The position numbers and the translations under genes were made by a program. From Flavobacteria bacterium BAL38 (GTDB lineage: Bacteria > Bacteroidota > Bacteroidia > Flavobacteriales > Flavobacteriaceae): a DNA stretch of 64,000 nt. The notes beneath the pieces were generated by a model. It worked only from the letters and a program-made list of their open reading frames with translations. It was not told the DNA's origin and searched no databases. This document shows positions 51,742 to 60,403 of this stretch, in pieces (position 1 is the first letter of the stretch; the number at the start of each line of letters is the position of its first letter). The stretch is from contig AAXX01000001.1 in assembly GCA_000169355.1 (NCBI GenBank), positions 62,001 to 126,000 of the forward strand. The letters run 5' to 3'.

Positions 51742-52707
51742 ATGCTTAAAGTTGGTGTTTTAGGTGCAGGGCACCTTGGAAAAATACATTTACGATTGTT
51801 AAATCAATCTGAAAAATATGAATTAGTTGGCTTTTACGATGCTTTTGAAGAAAATGCTAACAAAGTAGCGGCTGAATTTGGTTACAAAAAATTTGATTCT
51901 ATTGCAGAATTAATTGCCGCTGTAGATGTTGTAGATGTTGTAACGCCAACCATGCAACACTTTGATTGTGCAAAACAAGTTATTGAAGCTGGGAAACACA
52001 TTTTTATTGAAAAACCCATTTCAAATACAGTCGAAGAAGCGGAAAAAATAATTGAATTATCTAAAAAATTCAATGTAAAAGGTCAGGTAGGACATGTGGA
52101 ACGATTCAATCCTGCGTTTACCGCTGTGAAAGATAAAATCAAGAATCCAATGTTTATTGAAACACATCGCTTGGCTGAATTTAATCCGCGTGGGACTGAT
52201 GTTCCTGTGGTTTTAGATTTAATGATTCATGATATCGATGCGATTTTGAGTGTTGTAAAATCAAAAGTGAAATCTATTAATGCTAGTAGTGTTGCGGTGA
52301 TTTCAGATTCTCCAGACATTACAAATGCACGAATTGAATTTGAAAACGGATGTGTAGCTAATATTACTTCGAGTCGTATTTCAATGAAAAATATGCGTAA
52401 ATCGCGTTTCTTCCAGAAAGACGCTTATATTTCTGTTGACTATTTAGACAAAGTATGTGAAGTTGTTCGCATGCAAGATGCTCCTGAAGTACCGGGTGAT
52501 TTTGATATGATTTTACAAAATGCCGAAGGCGTAAAAAAACAAATCTATTTTGACAATCCGAATGTACAAGCAAATAATGCAATTTTGGACGAATTAGAAA
52601 CATTTGCAGATGCAATTAATAACAATACAACTCCAATCGTTACATTAGAGGATGGTACAGAAGCACTTCGTGTAGCGTATCAGATTATTGATTGTATGAA
52701 TAAATAA
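51742..52707 (+). CDS. Gfo/Idh/MocA family oxidoreductase
   Basis: The 321-residue protein has the Rossmann motif VGVLGAGHLGKIHL, the conserved EKPIS (about residues 91-95) and the C-terminal substrate-binding half with VLDLMIHDIDAILSVV. NAD(P)-dependent oxidation of sugars or similar alcohols is the family role; the substrate is not known. The ATG at 51742 follows a -7 box; the frame opens at a TTG at 51724. It precedes hbd, 23 bases apart. Confidence 0.9.
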   Translation: MLKVGVLGAGHLGKIHLRLLNQSEKYELVGFYDAFEENANKVAAEFGYKKFDSIAELIAAVDVVDVVTPTMQHFDCAKQVIEAGKHIFIEKPISNTVEEAEKIIELSKKFNVKGQVGHVERFNPAFTAVKDKIKNPMFIETHRLAEFNPRGTDVPVVLDLMIHDIDAILSVVKSKVKSINASSVAVISDSPDITNARIEFENGCVANITSSRISMKNMRKSRFFQKDAYISVDYLDKVCEVVRMQDAPEVPGDFDMILQNAEGVKKQIYFDNPNVQANNAILDELETFADAINNNTTPIVTLEDGTEALRVAYQIIDCMNK

Positions 52708-52730
52708 AAAACCAAACCTAAAATAACAAA

Positions 52731-53621
52731 ATGAATACAATTGCAGTTATAGGAGCAGGAACTATGGGTAACGGAATTGCTCATACTTTCGCTCAAAGCG
52801 GATTTACCGTAAAATTAATCGATATTTCGGACAAATCTTTAGAAAGAGGAATGGCAACTATAGCCTCTAATCTTGATCGTATGGTGGCAAAAGGAACCAT
52901 TACCGAAGATGATAAATTTAAAACAATAGGTAATATTATTACGTACACTGATATTAAAGATGGCGTAGTTGGTTGCGATTTAGTAGTAGAAGCGGCTACA
53001 GAAAACGTTACTTTAAAAATGAACATCTTCAAACAATTGAGTGATGTTTGCGAGCATAATGTAATTTTAGCTTCTAACACTTCATCCATTTCAATTACGC
53101 AAATTGCAGCCCAAGTTGTTCATCCTGAAAGAGTAATTGGAATGCACTTTATGAATCCGGTGCCAATAATGAAATTGGTGGAAATTATCCGTGGTTATTC
53201 TACTTCAGATGAAGTGACTAAAATCATCATGGATTTATCGGTAAAATTAGGAAAAACACCTACTGAAGTAAACGATTATCCTGGTTTCGTAGCCAACAGA
53301 ATCTTAATGCCAATGATTAACGAAGCTATCGAAACGTTATATAATGGCGTTGCTGGTGTTTCTGAAATTGATACGGTGATGAAATTAGGTATGGCACACC
53401 CTATGGGACCATTACAATTAGCTGATTTTATTGGATTAGATGTTTGTTTATCTATCTTAAATGTTATGTATGACGGATTTAAAAATCCAAAATATGCCCC
53501 TTGCCCGTTATTAGTAAATATGGTAATGGCTGGGAAATTAGGAGCAAAATCGGGAGAAGGTTTCTACGATTACTCTGAAAGCAAAAAAGCGGAGAAAGTT
53601 GCAAAGCAATTTTCAAAGTAA
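52731..53621 (+). CDS. 3-hydroxybutyryl-CoA dehydrogenase (3-hydroxyacyl-CoA dehydrogenase)
   Basis: A 296-residue enzyme that interconverts 3-hydroxyacyl-CoA and 3-ketoacyl-CoA with NAD(P). It has the motifs IGAGTMGNGIAHTF, ASNTSSISIT, HFMNPVP and DYPGFVANRI, with catalytic His in HFMNP and a dimer domain ending in GEGFYDYS. Short single-domain type, as in Clostridium Hbd. It forms a likely operon with the gene before it and with the DUF1015 gene after a repeat. Confidence 0.93.
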   Translation: MNTIAVIGAGTMGNGIAHTFAQSGFTVKLIDISDKSLERGMATIASNLDRMVAKGTITEDDKFKTIGNIITYTDIKDGVVGCDLVVEAATENVTLKMNIFKQLSDVCEHNVILASNTSSISITQIAAQVVHPERVIGMHFMNPVPIMKLVEIIRGYSTSDEVTKIIMDLSVKLGKTPTEVNDYPGFVANRILMPMINEAIETLYNGVAGVSEIDTVMKLGMAHPMGPLQLADFIGLDVCLSILNVMYDGFKNPKYAPCPLLVNMVMAGKLGAKSGEGFYDYSESKKAEKVAKQFSK

Positions 53622-53622
53622 A

Positions 53623-53674
53623 AAGTCACAGTTTTCAGTCGCAGTTACATCTGAATACTGCGACTGAGACTGAT
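53623..53674. repeat. CAGTCGCAGT hairpin
   Basis: CAGTCGCAGT (53636-53645) pairs with ACTGCGACTG (53657-53666) around an 11-base loop; outer AGTC and GACT arms extend it. Same family as the repeat at 40919-40982. It lies between hbd and the DUF1015 gene. Confidence 0.75.
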
Positions 53675-53686
53675 AATTAAATAAAA

Positions 53687-54934
53687 ATGGCTAAAATAAA
53701 ACCTTTTAAAGCAGTACGACCGGTAGCTGATAAAGTTGCCTTAGTAACATGTAGAACGTATGATGATTACAGTTCGGCTGAGCTCGCTGCTTGGTTGAAT
53801 TTTAATCCGTATTCATTTTTGCATGTGATTCATCCTGCGTATGCAAATGCACAAAAAGTGTCATTAGAAAAGCGTTTTAAAGCGGTTGCTAATAAATATC
53901 AAGATTTCAAACACGAGCAAATTCTGACTGAAGAAGAACATCCTGTTTTTTATCTGTACGAAATTCACTCAAAAGGTCAAACTTTTACTGGAATTATTGC
54001 CGGAACTTCGGTGAAAGATTACCAAGACAACGTCATCAAAAAACACGAAGATACGTTACAATATCGCGTGGAATTGTTCAAAGATTATTTACATCAAACG
54101 AATTTTAACACCGAACCCGTTTTAATTACCTATCCTGATAGTGTGGAAATTAATACGTTTATTGCGTTGCGAAAAAAGAGTAAACCTGTTTACGAATATT
54201 CGACTACCAATAAAGAAAAACACACGTTGTGGAAAATTGATACGCAATCTGAAATCGATTGGTTACAAGAACATTTTGAAAAAATTCCGAATTTGTATAT
54301 TGCCGATGGACATCATCGTTCAGCTTCTGCGGAATTGTTATACGAACAAGACAAGCATTTAGGAAACGAAAATCTGAATTATTTCATGAGTTTTTTAATT
54401 GCCGAAAGTAATGTCAAAATATACGAATTCAACCGATTAATTCGCGATTTGAATGGTTTTAGTAAAGATGATTTTATCAAAAAATTATCCGAAAACTTCA
54501 TCATTAAAGCAAAAGATCAAGAAATTTGGAAACCCCAAAATAAATTTGAATTTGGTATGTATCTCGATGGTAGTTTTTATGCTTTATTTTACAAACAACA
54601 AAATACTGAATTGTCAAATCGAGCGGAGTCGAGATTAGGTGAATCTATTTTAAACAATCTAGATGCCCAAATTTTATACGATAAAGTCTTATTCCCAATA
54701 TTAGGAATTGAAGATTTACGAAACGACGAACGCATTGATTACATTCCGGGCAAACAATCCATTTCAGTCATAAAAGATTTAATCGATGAAGGCGAATTTG
54801 AAGTTGGCTTTATGCTCTACCCTTCCAACATCGATGAAATCAAAGCGTTAGCCGATAACAATCTAATCATGCCTCCAAAATCAACATACATTGAACCGAA
54901 GTTTAGAAGTGGTTTGGTGGTGTATGAACTTTAA
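53687..54934 (+). CDS. DUF1015 family protein with an in-frame repeat insert
   Basis: A 415-residue protein of the DUF1015 family, with KPFKAVRPVADKVALVTCRT at the start, ADGHHRSASAELL (about residues 206-218) and EGEFEVGFMLYP near the end. Family members have a predicted chaperone- or hydrolase-like fold without a tested function. Residues about 308-318 (LSNRAESRLGE) are encoded by a REP-like repeat inserted in frame. No signal. Likely cotranscribed with hbd. Confidence 0.85.
   Translation: MAKIKPFKAVRPVADKVALVTCRTYDDYSSAELAAWLNFNPYSFLHVIHPAYANAQKVSLEKRFKAVANKYQDFKHEQILTEEEHPVFYLYEIHSKGQTFTGIIAGTSVKDYQDNVIKKHEDTLQYRVELFKDYLHQTNFNTEPVLITYPDSVEINTFIALRKKSKPVYEYSTTNKEKHTLWKIDTQSEIDWLQEHFEKIPNLYIADGHHRSASAELLYEQDKHLGNENLNYFMSFLIAESNVKIYEFNRLIRDLNGFSKDDFIKKLSENFIIKAKDQEIWKPQNKFEFGMYLDGSFYALFYKQQNTELSNRAESRLGESILNNLDAQILYDKVLFPILGIEDLRNDERIDYIPGKQSISVIKDLIDEGEFEVGFMLYPSNIDEIKALADNNLIMPPKSTYIEPKFRSGLVVYEL
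54611..54634. repeat. REP-like repeat inside the DUF1015 CDS (TGTCA/GAGCGGAGTCGAG form)
   Basis: TTGTCAAATCGAGCGGAGTC and then GAGA. Read inverse, its core TCTCGACTCCGCTCGA matches the yggS repeat at 56972-56987 exactly over 16 bases. It is in frame with the CDS (LSNRAESR). Confidence 0.8.
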
Positions 54935-54937
54935 TAG

Positions 54938-55013
54938 AGTTGGGAGTTTGAAGATGGAAGTTGGGAGTAAAAGAAATAAACACATTTTTTTAGTTCTGAA
55001 CTTGTTTCAGAAT
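54938..55013. repeat. Tail repeats after DUF1015 gene
   Basis: AGTTGGGAGT occurs twice (54938-54947, 54959-54968). TTCTGAACTTGTTTCAGAAT follows at 54994-55013, a near-palindrome with TTCTGAA / TTCAGAA arms matching the TGTCATTCTGAACTTGTTTC element at 60509-60535. Lies between the DUF1015 gene and rhuM. Confidence 0.7.
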
Positions 55014-55066
55014 TTATTTTTTTGAAAAACAATTCAAAATTCATATTTTTATAAAAATTTCACGCC

Positions 55067-56059
55067 ATGCAAAACAATATTGTATTTTATCAAACAGAAA
55101 AACAGAATGTAACCATCAATGTTACTTACCTCAATGAAAGTTTTTGGCTTTCTCAAAAAATGATTGCTCAACTTTTTAATGTTGAAGTCCCAGCAATCAG
55201 TAAACATCTTACCAACATTTATATTGAAAACGAACTTCAAAAAGAAGCAACTATTTCCATTTTGGAAACAGTTCAATTGGAAGGTAAAAGAAACGTTAAA
55301 AGAAACGTTGAATTCTACAATCTTGATGTAATAATTGCCGTTGGTTATCGTGTCAATTCTAAAGAAGCTACTCAATTTAGAATTTGGGCAACTCAAACAT
55401 TAAAAGAATTTATCATTAAAGGTTTTGTTTTGAACGATGAAATGTTGAAAAACGGAAAACCTTTTGGTAAAGATTATTTTGATGAATTATTAGAGCGAAT
55501 AAGAGAAATTCGTTCGAGCGAGAGAAGGTTATACCAAAAGTTAGGCGATATTTTCGAACAATGTAGTGCCGATTATTCTAAAAATTCTGAAGAAACTAAA
55601 CTATTCTTCAAAATGGTTCAGAATAAATTGCATTTTGCAATATCAGGAAGAACCGCAGCTGAAATAATTTTTGAAAGAGCAGACAAATCAAAAGATTTTA
55701 TGGGTTTATCTACTTGGAAAAATGCACCATCTGGAAAAATTCTAAAAAGCGATGTTTCCATTGCTAAAAATTATTTGAATGAAAATGAAATTGGTGATTT
55801 GAATTTATTAGTGAGTGCTTTTTTAGATTTAGCAGAGTTTCAAGCAAGAAGAAATCAAATCATGAATATGAAAGATTGGTTAGAACGTACCAATAAATTC
55901 TTAGAAAGTAATAGTTTAGATATTTTACCAAATGCTGGAAAAATTTCACACGAACAAGCTATTGATAAAGCACATGCAGAGTTTGAAGAATTTAGAATCC
56001 TACAAGACAAAAATTACATTTCAGATTTAGATGAAAGTATAAAAAAAATAAAAAAATAA
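55067..56059 (+). CDS. RhuM family protein
   Basis: The 330-residue protein has the RhuM-family N-terminus (VTYLNESFWLSQKMIAQLF, then VPAISKHLTNIY), which looks like a DNA-binding helix-turn-helix, followed by RIWATQTLKEFIIKGFVLND and a C-terminal helical part with ISGRTAAEIIFERADKSKDF. RhuM was first described near a Salmonella pathogenicity island; its role is unknown, though Fic/Doc-like toxin partners are often next to it. It is flanked by repeats on both sides and has no toxin partner here. Confidence 0.85.
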   Translation: MQNNIVFYQTEKQNVTINVTYLNESFWLSQKMIAQLFNVEVPAISKHLTNIYIENELQKEATISILETVQLEGKRNVKRNVEFYNLDVIIAVGYRVNSKEATQFRIWATQTLKEFIIKGFVLNDEMLKNGKPFGKDYFDELLERIREIRSSERRLYQKLGDIFEQCSADYSKNSEETKLFFKMVQNKLHFAISGRTAAEIIFERADKSKDFMGLSTWKNAPSGKILKSDVSIAKNYLNENEIGDLNLLVSAFLDLAEFQARRNQIMNMKDWLERTNKFLESNSLDILPNAGKISHEQAIDKAHAEFEEFRILQDKNYISDLDESIKKIKK

Positions 56060-56067
56060 TCCCAATT

Positions 56068-56095
56068 TTGTCATTTCGACGAAGGAGAAATCACA
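56068..56095. repeat. REP-like repeat (TTGTCATTTCGACGAAGGAG form)
   Basis: TTGTCATTTCGACGAAGGAG at 56068-56087 then AAATCACA. It shares the TTGTCA...TCGA lead with the repeats at 54611 and 56971. It occupies the leader of the next gene and supplies an AAGGAG-like sequence 13 bases before its ATG. Confidence 0.75.
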
Positions 56096-56100
56096 TAAAA

Positions 56101-56562
56101 ATGAAAAAAATAATATTCTTCATATTGTTTATTAACTTTTGTTATTCTCAAGAGAAAGAATTAACTATTAATGAAATTGACAGTATTGTCAAAACTTCAA
56201 AAAATATAATTCAGTCGAGTGGGATTATTAAAAAAAATAAAAAAACAATTGGCGGATTTAATCTGACAGAGATTTCTTTTAACAACAAACTTATTTATTC
56301 AAGTTACGGTGAAAACACAACTGATAAAAAGATTAATTTTAATGATTTTTATGAATTCTATTTTTTTAATGAAAATCCTATTTTTGTCAGAATAAATATT
56401 GAAAAAACAAATATTAAAGATAATTCAAAAGAAGTTTTTAAAGCTGAATTAAATGAAACAGAATCTACTTCTTTAAAAGAAATAAAAAATCCGTTTTTAA
56501 TTAATTTAAGAATGAAATTAAATAGAATCATTTTTGATTTCATAAATAACATGACAGAATAA
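56101..56562 (+). CDS. Secreted protein, unknown
   Basis: The frame opens at 56068 inside the repeat, but the ATG at 56101 gives MKKIIFFILFINFCYSQEKE, a signal peptide. The 153-residue protein is lysine- and asparagine-rich with short beta-type segments (IGGFNLTEISFNNKLIYSS) and ends at a TAATG shared with yggS. No recognised family. Its presence only in the repeat-bordered stretch 54938-56095 suggests a less conserved gene. Confidence 0.65.
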   Translation: MKKIIFFILFINFCYSQEKELTINEIDSIVKTSKNIIQSSGIIKKNKKTIGGFNLTEISFNNKLIYSSYGENTTDKKINFNDFYEFYFFNENPIFVRINIEKTNIKDNSKEVFKAELNETESTSLKEIKNPFLINLRMKLNRIIFDFINNMTE

Positions 56563-57239
56563 TGTTAATAGCTCAAAACCTTACCGAAATAAAATCCCAA
56601 CTTCCAAAACAAGTTACCTTAGTTGCGGTTTCAAAAACCAAACCTGTAGCTGATTTAATGGAAGCTTACAATGCTGGGCAACGCATTTTTGGAGAAAACA
56701 AAATCCAAGAAATGACCGATAAATGGGAAGACATGCCTAAAGACATTGAATGGCACATGATTGGTCACGTACAAACTAATAAAGTCAAATACATGGCACC
56801 TTATGTGAGTTTGATTCACGGTGTGGACAGTTTGAAATTATTGCAAGAAATCAACAAACAAGCGGCTAAAAATAATCGCGTGATTGATTGCTTGTTGCAG
56901 GTTTACATTGCGGAAGAAGAAAGTAAATTTGGTTTAGACGAACAAGAATTAGAAGAGATGCTGAACAAACTTCTCGACTCCGCTCGAAGTGACAATAAAA
57001 CGTTAAAAAACATCAGAATCGTAGGTTTAATGGGAATGGCAACGTTTACGGAAAATAAAGACCAAATCGAAAAAGAATTCAAACATTTAAAAACGATTTT
57101 TGATAAACACAAAACACTGAACACTGAACACTGTCAACTGAACACGCTCTCAATGGGCATGTCGGGAGATTATCAACTCGCAATTTCATGCGGAAGTACG
57201 ATGGTTCGAATAGGAAGTAGTATATTTGGCAGCAGATAA
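56562..57239 (+). CDS. YggS/PLPBP family pyridoxal phosphate homeostasis protein
   Basis: YggS-type proteins bind PLP and balance vitamin B6 and amino acid pools. The 225-residue protein has the PLP lysine in VAVSKTKPVADL, GENKIQEM, WHMIGHVQTNK, then LMGMAT and LSMGMSGDYQLAI with the final GSTMVRIGSSIFG. Two stretches are encoded by repeats: residues 137-146 (LLDSARSDNK), and a CACTGAA array further on (HKTLNTEHCQLNTL). The conserved core is intact so the protein is likely functional. The start overlaps the previous stop as TAATG. Confidence 0.92.
   Translation: MLIAQNLTEIKSQLPKQVTLVAVSKTKPVADLMEAYNAGQRIFGENKIQEMTDKWEDMPKDIEWHMIGHVQTNKVKYMAPYVSLIHGVDSLKLLQEINKQAAKNNRVIDCLLQVYIAEEESKFGLDEQELEEMLNKLLDSARSDNKTLKNIRIVGLMGMATFTENKDQIEKEFKHLKTIFDKHKTLNTEHCQLNTLSMGMSGDYQLAISCGSTMVRIGSSIFGSR
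56971..56997. repeat. REP-like repeat inside yggS
   Basis: TTCTCGACTCCGCTCGAAGT at 56971-56990 followed by GACAATA. It is in frame (CTT CTC GAC TCC GCT CGA AGT GAC) and is the inverse of the DUF1015-gene repeat at 54611-54634, sharing a 16-base exact core. Confidence 0.8.
57114..57145. repeat. CACTGAA simple repeat inside yggS
   Basis: ACACTGAACACTGAACACTG and further copies, period about 7, within the CDS and in frame. The complementary form (TTTAGTGTTCAGT) is at 1875-1887. Confidence 0.7.
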
Positions 57240-57261
57240 AAGAAAATAGACATAAAAAAGA

Positions 57262-57290
57262 CTAATCACTATTCACTAATTACTTATCAC
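57262..57290. repeat. TTCACTAATTACT repeat upstream of exonuclease gene
   Basis: CTAATCACTATTCACTAATT and then ACTTATCAC; TTCACTAATTACT at 57272-57284 equals 15505-15517, and 22 of 23 bases agree over the extended unit. It directly abuts the TTG start at 57296. Confidence 0.75.
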
Positions 57291-57295
57291 TTTTT

Positions 57296-58657
57296 TTGTA
57301 CGCAATAATCGACATAGAAACCACTGGAGGCCAATTCAACGAAGAAGGAATTACCGAAATCGCCATTTATAAATTTGATGGTCATGAGGTTGTGGACCAA
57401 TTCATCAGTTTGGTTAATCCTGAAAAGCCAATTCAACCTTTTGTGGTAAAATTGACTGGCATTAATAATGCCATGCTTCGAAGTGCTCCAAAATTCTATG
57501 AAGTAGCGAAAAGAATAATCGAAATTACTGAAGGTTGCGTTATTGTAGCACACAACGCGTCATTCGATTATCGTATTTTAAAAACCGAATTTAGACGTTT
57601 AGGTTACGATTTTAAAAAGCAAACCCTTTGTACCGTTGAATTATCCAAAAAACTAATACCAGAACAACCTTCTTATAGTTTAGGAAAATTAGTTCGCGCA
57701 TTAGGAATTCCTATGGCTGATAGACATAGAGCTAATGGAGATGCATTAGCCACTGTAAAGTTGTTTAAAATGTTACTGGTTAAAGATATTGAAAAAGAAA
57801 TTGTAAAAAGTTTTATTAAAACGGAAATCAAATCGGGTATTTCTCCAAAACTATTAGATATCGTAGAAAGTTTGCCTTCAAAAACGGGTATCTACTACAT
57901 TCATAATGAAAAAGGCGATTTGATTTACATTGGAAAAAGTAAAAATATCAAAAAACGAGTTAATCAACATTTCACCGGAACTTCAAATAAAAGTAAAAAA
58001 ATGCAACGCGATGTTTATGCGGTAACTTTTGAAGAAACCGGCAGCGAATTAATTGCGTTACTTAAAGAAAGTGAAGAAATAAAAATTAACAAACCCATTT
58101 ACAATGTAGCTCAACGCAAAAGCATTTTTCAATACGCTTTATATTCTCATAAAAACGAACAAGGATATATTGCTTTTACAATTGAAAAAGCAGATGGAAG
58201 AAAAAAAGAAATAACTTCATTTAGTACGTTACAAGAAGGTAGAAACTTTCTTTTTAAAATTACCGAAAAATATAATTTGTGTCAGAAGATAAATGGTTTA
58301 TATAGCACAAAAAATGCTTGTTTTCAATATAAAATTAAAGAGTGTAATGGCGCTTGTATTGAAGAAGAAAAACCGGAGCAATACAACGAGCGTGTAAAAG
58401 AATTTATTGAAGAAAGTTCTTTTGAAAACAATAATATGATAATTTTAGACCGAGGTAGAACTTTTGATGAAAGAAGTGCTGTATTAATTGAAAATGGAAT
58501 TTATAAAGGATATTGTTTTTATGAATTAAATTATCAAATTAGTAATATTGATATATTGAAAAACATTTTAATTCCGATGCAAAATAATCGTGATACCAAA
58601 ACGATTATTCAAAGCTACATACGAAAAAACAAAGTATATAAAGTAATTAATTTTTGA
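57296..58657 (+). CDS. DEDDh exonuclease fused to GIY-YIG nuclease domain
   Basis: The 453-residue protein has an N-terminal DnaQ-type 3'-5' exonuclease (IIDIETTGGQFNEEGITEIA, FVVKLTGIN, VAHNASFDYRIL, then HRANGDALATVKLF, giving the DEDDh acidic residues) in about residues 1-165, then a UvrC-like GIY-YIG domain (KTGIYYIHNEKGDLIYIGKS, about residues 190-270) and a C-terminal part. It resembles the DEDD-GIY-YIG fusion related to Cho/UvrC, perhaps in repair. The first codon is TTG at 57296, matching the family N-terminus YAIIDIETTGG. Confidence 0.88.
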   Translation: MYAIIDIETTGGQFNEEGITEIAIYKFDGHEVVDQFISLVNPEKPIQPFVVKLTGINNAMLRSAPKFYEVAKRIIEITEGCVIVAHNASFDYRILKTEFRRLGYDFKKQTLCTVELSKKLIPEQPSYSLGKLVRALGIPMADRHRANGDALATVKLFKMLLVKDIEKEIVKSFIKTEIKSGISPKLLDIVESLPSKTGIYYIHNEKGDLIYIGKSKNIKKRVNQHFTGTSNKSKKMQRDVYAVTFEETGSELIALLKESEEIKINKPIYNVAQRKSIFQYALYSHKNEQGYIAFTIEKADGRKKEITSFSTLQEGRNFLFKITEKYNLCQKINGLYSTKNACFQYKIKECNGACIEEEKPEQYNERVKEFIEESSFENNNMIILDRGRTFDERSAVLIENGIYKGYCFYELNYQISNIDILKNILIPMQNNRDTKTIIQSYIRKNKVYKVINF

Positions 58658-58661
58658 TGAA

Positions 58662-59612
58662 ATGGATTCCAAAAATTATTTAATTACTATTATTGGACCA
58701 ACAGCAATAGGAAAAACCGCTTTAAGCATTACTCTAGCACAACATTTTGGTTGCGATATTATTTCATGCGATAGTCGTCAGTTTTTTAAAGAAATGAAAA
58801 TTGGTACGGCTGTTCCAAGCGATGAAGAATTAGCTGCTGCACCACATCATTTTATTCAAAACAAATCGATTTTTGAATCGTATTCTGTTGGTGATTTTGA
58901 GCAAGAAGCTTTATTAAAATTAGACGAATTATTTCAGAAAAACAACATTCAAATTATGGTGGGCGGTTCTGGATTGTATGTAGATGCGGTGTTAAAAGGT
59001 TTTGATGATTTTCCTGATATCGATGATAAGGTTAGAGAAACAATTAATACAAAATTTGATACTTTAGGAATCGAATATTTACAACAACAATTACAAGAAT
59101 TAGATTTCGAATATTACCAAAAACTACAAGCTGAAAATCCGCAAACACTTCAAAATCCACAACGAATGAAACGTTTTGTTGAAGTTTGTATTGGAAGTGG
59201 AAAACCGTATTCTAGTTTTATTGGAAAACGAAAAAATGTGAGAAACTTTACTCCTATTATCATTGGTTTAGAAGCGGACAGAGAAATAATGTATAATAGA
59301 ATCAACCAAAGAGTGGATATCATGATGAATGAAGGACTTTTAGCTGAAGCAGAAACATTGTATCCAAACAAACATTTGAATGCCTTACAAACAGTTGGAT
59401 ATAGAGAATTGTTTGATTATTTTGATAAAAAGACTTCGTTAGATTTTGCAATCGAGCAAATTAAAATGAACACCAGACGCTTTGCAAAACGCCAAATCAC
59501 TTGGTTTAAAAGAACTGAAAACGTGAATTGGTTTGATTATTTAACAGATAGAAATAAGATTATAAATTCTGTAAACAATACAATTAATAATATAGAAACA
59601 CAGATAGAATAA
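58662..59612 (+). CDS. miaA: tRNA dimethylallyltransferase
   Basis: MiaA adds a dimethylallyl group to A37 of tRNAs reading UNN codons. The 316-residue protein has the P-loop GPTAIGKTALSI, DSRQFFKEMKIGTA, GGSGLYVDAVL and the conserved LQTVGYRELFDYF and NTRRFAKRQITWFKR at the end. Starts 4 bases after the exonuclease stop, so probably in one operon. Confidence 0.97.
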   Translation: MDSKNYLITIIGPTAIGKTALSITLAQHFGCDIISCDSRQFFKEMKIGTAVPSDEELAAAPHHFIQNKSIFESYSVGDFEQEALLKLDELFQKNNIQIMVGGSGLYVDAVLKGFDDFPDIDDKVRETINTKFDTLGIEYLQQQLQELDFEYYQKLQAENPQTLQNPQRMKRFVEVCIGSGKPYSSFIGKRKNVRNFTPIIIGLEADREIMYNRINQRVDIMMNEGLLAEAETLYPNKHLNALQTVGYRELFDYFDKKTSLDFAIEQIKMNTRRFAKRQITWFKRTENVNWFDYLTDRNKIINSVNNTINNIETQIE

Positions 59613-59677
59613 ATTTAAAATATTATTATAATTTCTCAAATTTTAATAATCTGTGTTTCAAAAAATAAAAAAATAAA

Positions 59678-60403
59678 ATGCCCATTTCTCCCAACTTTAC
59701 TTCTATTTTAGAACAAGAATACGAAATCAACTTTCTACAATGTTATCCGAATGGTTTGTTGAAATATACTGATTTATGTAATATTTTTCAAATCACGGCT
59801 GGATTTCATGCTGATTTAGGTGGCATTAGTTTTAGCGACATGCAAGAACATCATCAGGCTTGGGTAATGAGTAAAATGCGTTTAGAAATCATCAACTTAC
59901 CCAAATGGAAAGAGAAAGTTACCGTAAAAACGTGGATAAAATCCTTAGAAAATTCGCGTTCTACACGTTGTTTAGAATTGTATCGTGGTGATGAAAAATT
60001 GGTAGGTTGTGAGACCTATTGGGCGGTTTTAAACACTCAAATCAGAAGACCAGAAAATTTGGCTTTGCCTCACGAACATTTTATAAAATATCCGGAACAC
60101 TGCGCAACTGAAAAATCGGTACAACGAATTAATTTGGATGTTCCGTTTGAAAAAATAACAGATTACAAAGTACAGTTGTCGGATTTAGATATTGTGAATC
60201 ACGCTAACAACGTAAAATACCTAGAATGGTGTCTGAATACAATGGATAGAAAATTAGTCTTAAAACAACACAAAAAAGGTTTTGAAATGAATTTCTTAAA
60301 AGAATTAAATTTAAATGACGAAGTCACCATTTCTAAAAACGAAAATACCTTCACCATATCTAAAGAAGATAAGGTTTGTTTCGCATTAGAAATAAACGAA
60401 TAA
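59678..60403 (+). CDS. Acyl-ACP thioesterase family protein
   Basis: The 241-residue protein is a tandem hot-dog protein of the FatA/acyl-ACP thioesterase family: HADLGGISFSDMQEHHQAWV in the first half and QLSDLDIVNHANNVKYLEW in the second, the latter holding the conserved Asn/His motif. It should release fatty acids from acyl carrier protein. Single gene, ended by an overlapping terminator. Confidence 0.9.
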   Translation: MPISPNFTSILEQEYEINFLQCYPNGLLKYTDLCNIFQITAGFHADLGGISFSDMQEHHQAWVMSKMRLEIINLPKWKEKVTVKTWIKSLENSRSTRCLELYRGDEKLVGCETYWAVLNTQIRRPENLALPHEHFIKYPEHCATEKSVQRINLDVPFEKITDYKVQLSDLDIVNHANNVKYLEWCLNTMDRKLVLKQHKKGFEMNFLKELNLNDEVTISKNENTFTISKEDKVCFALEINE

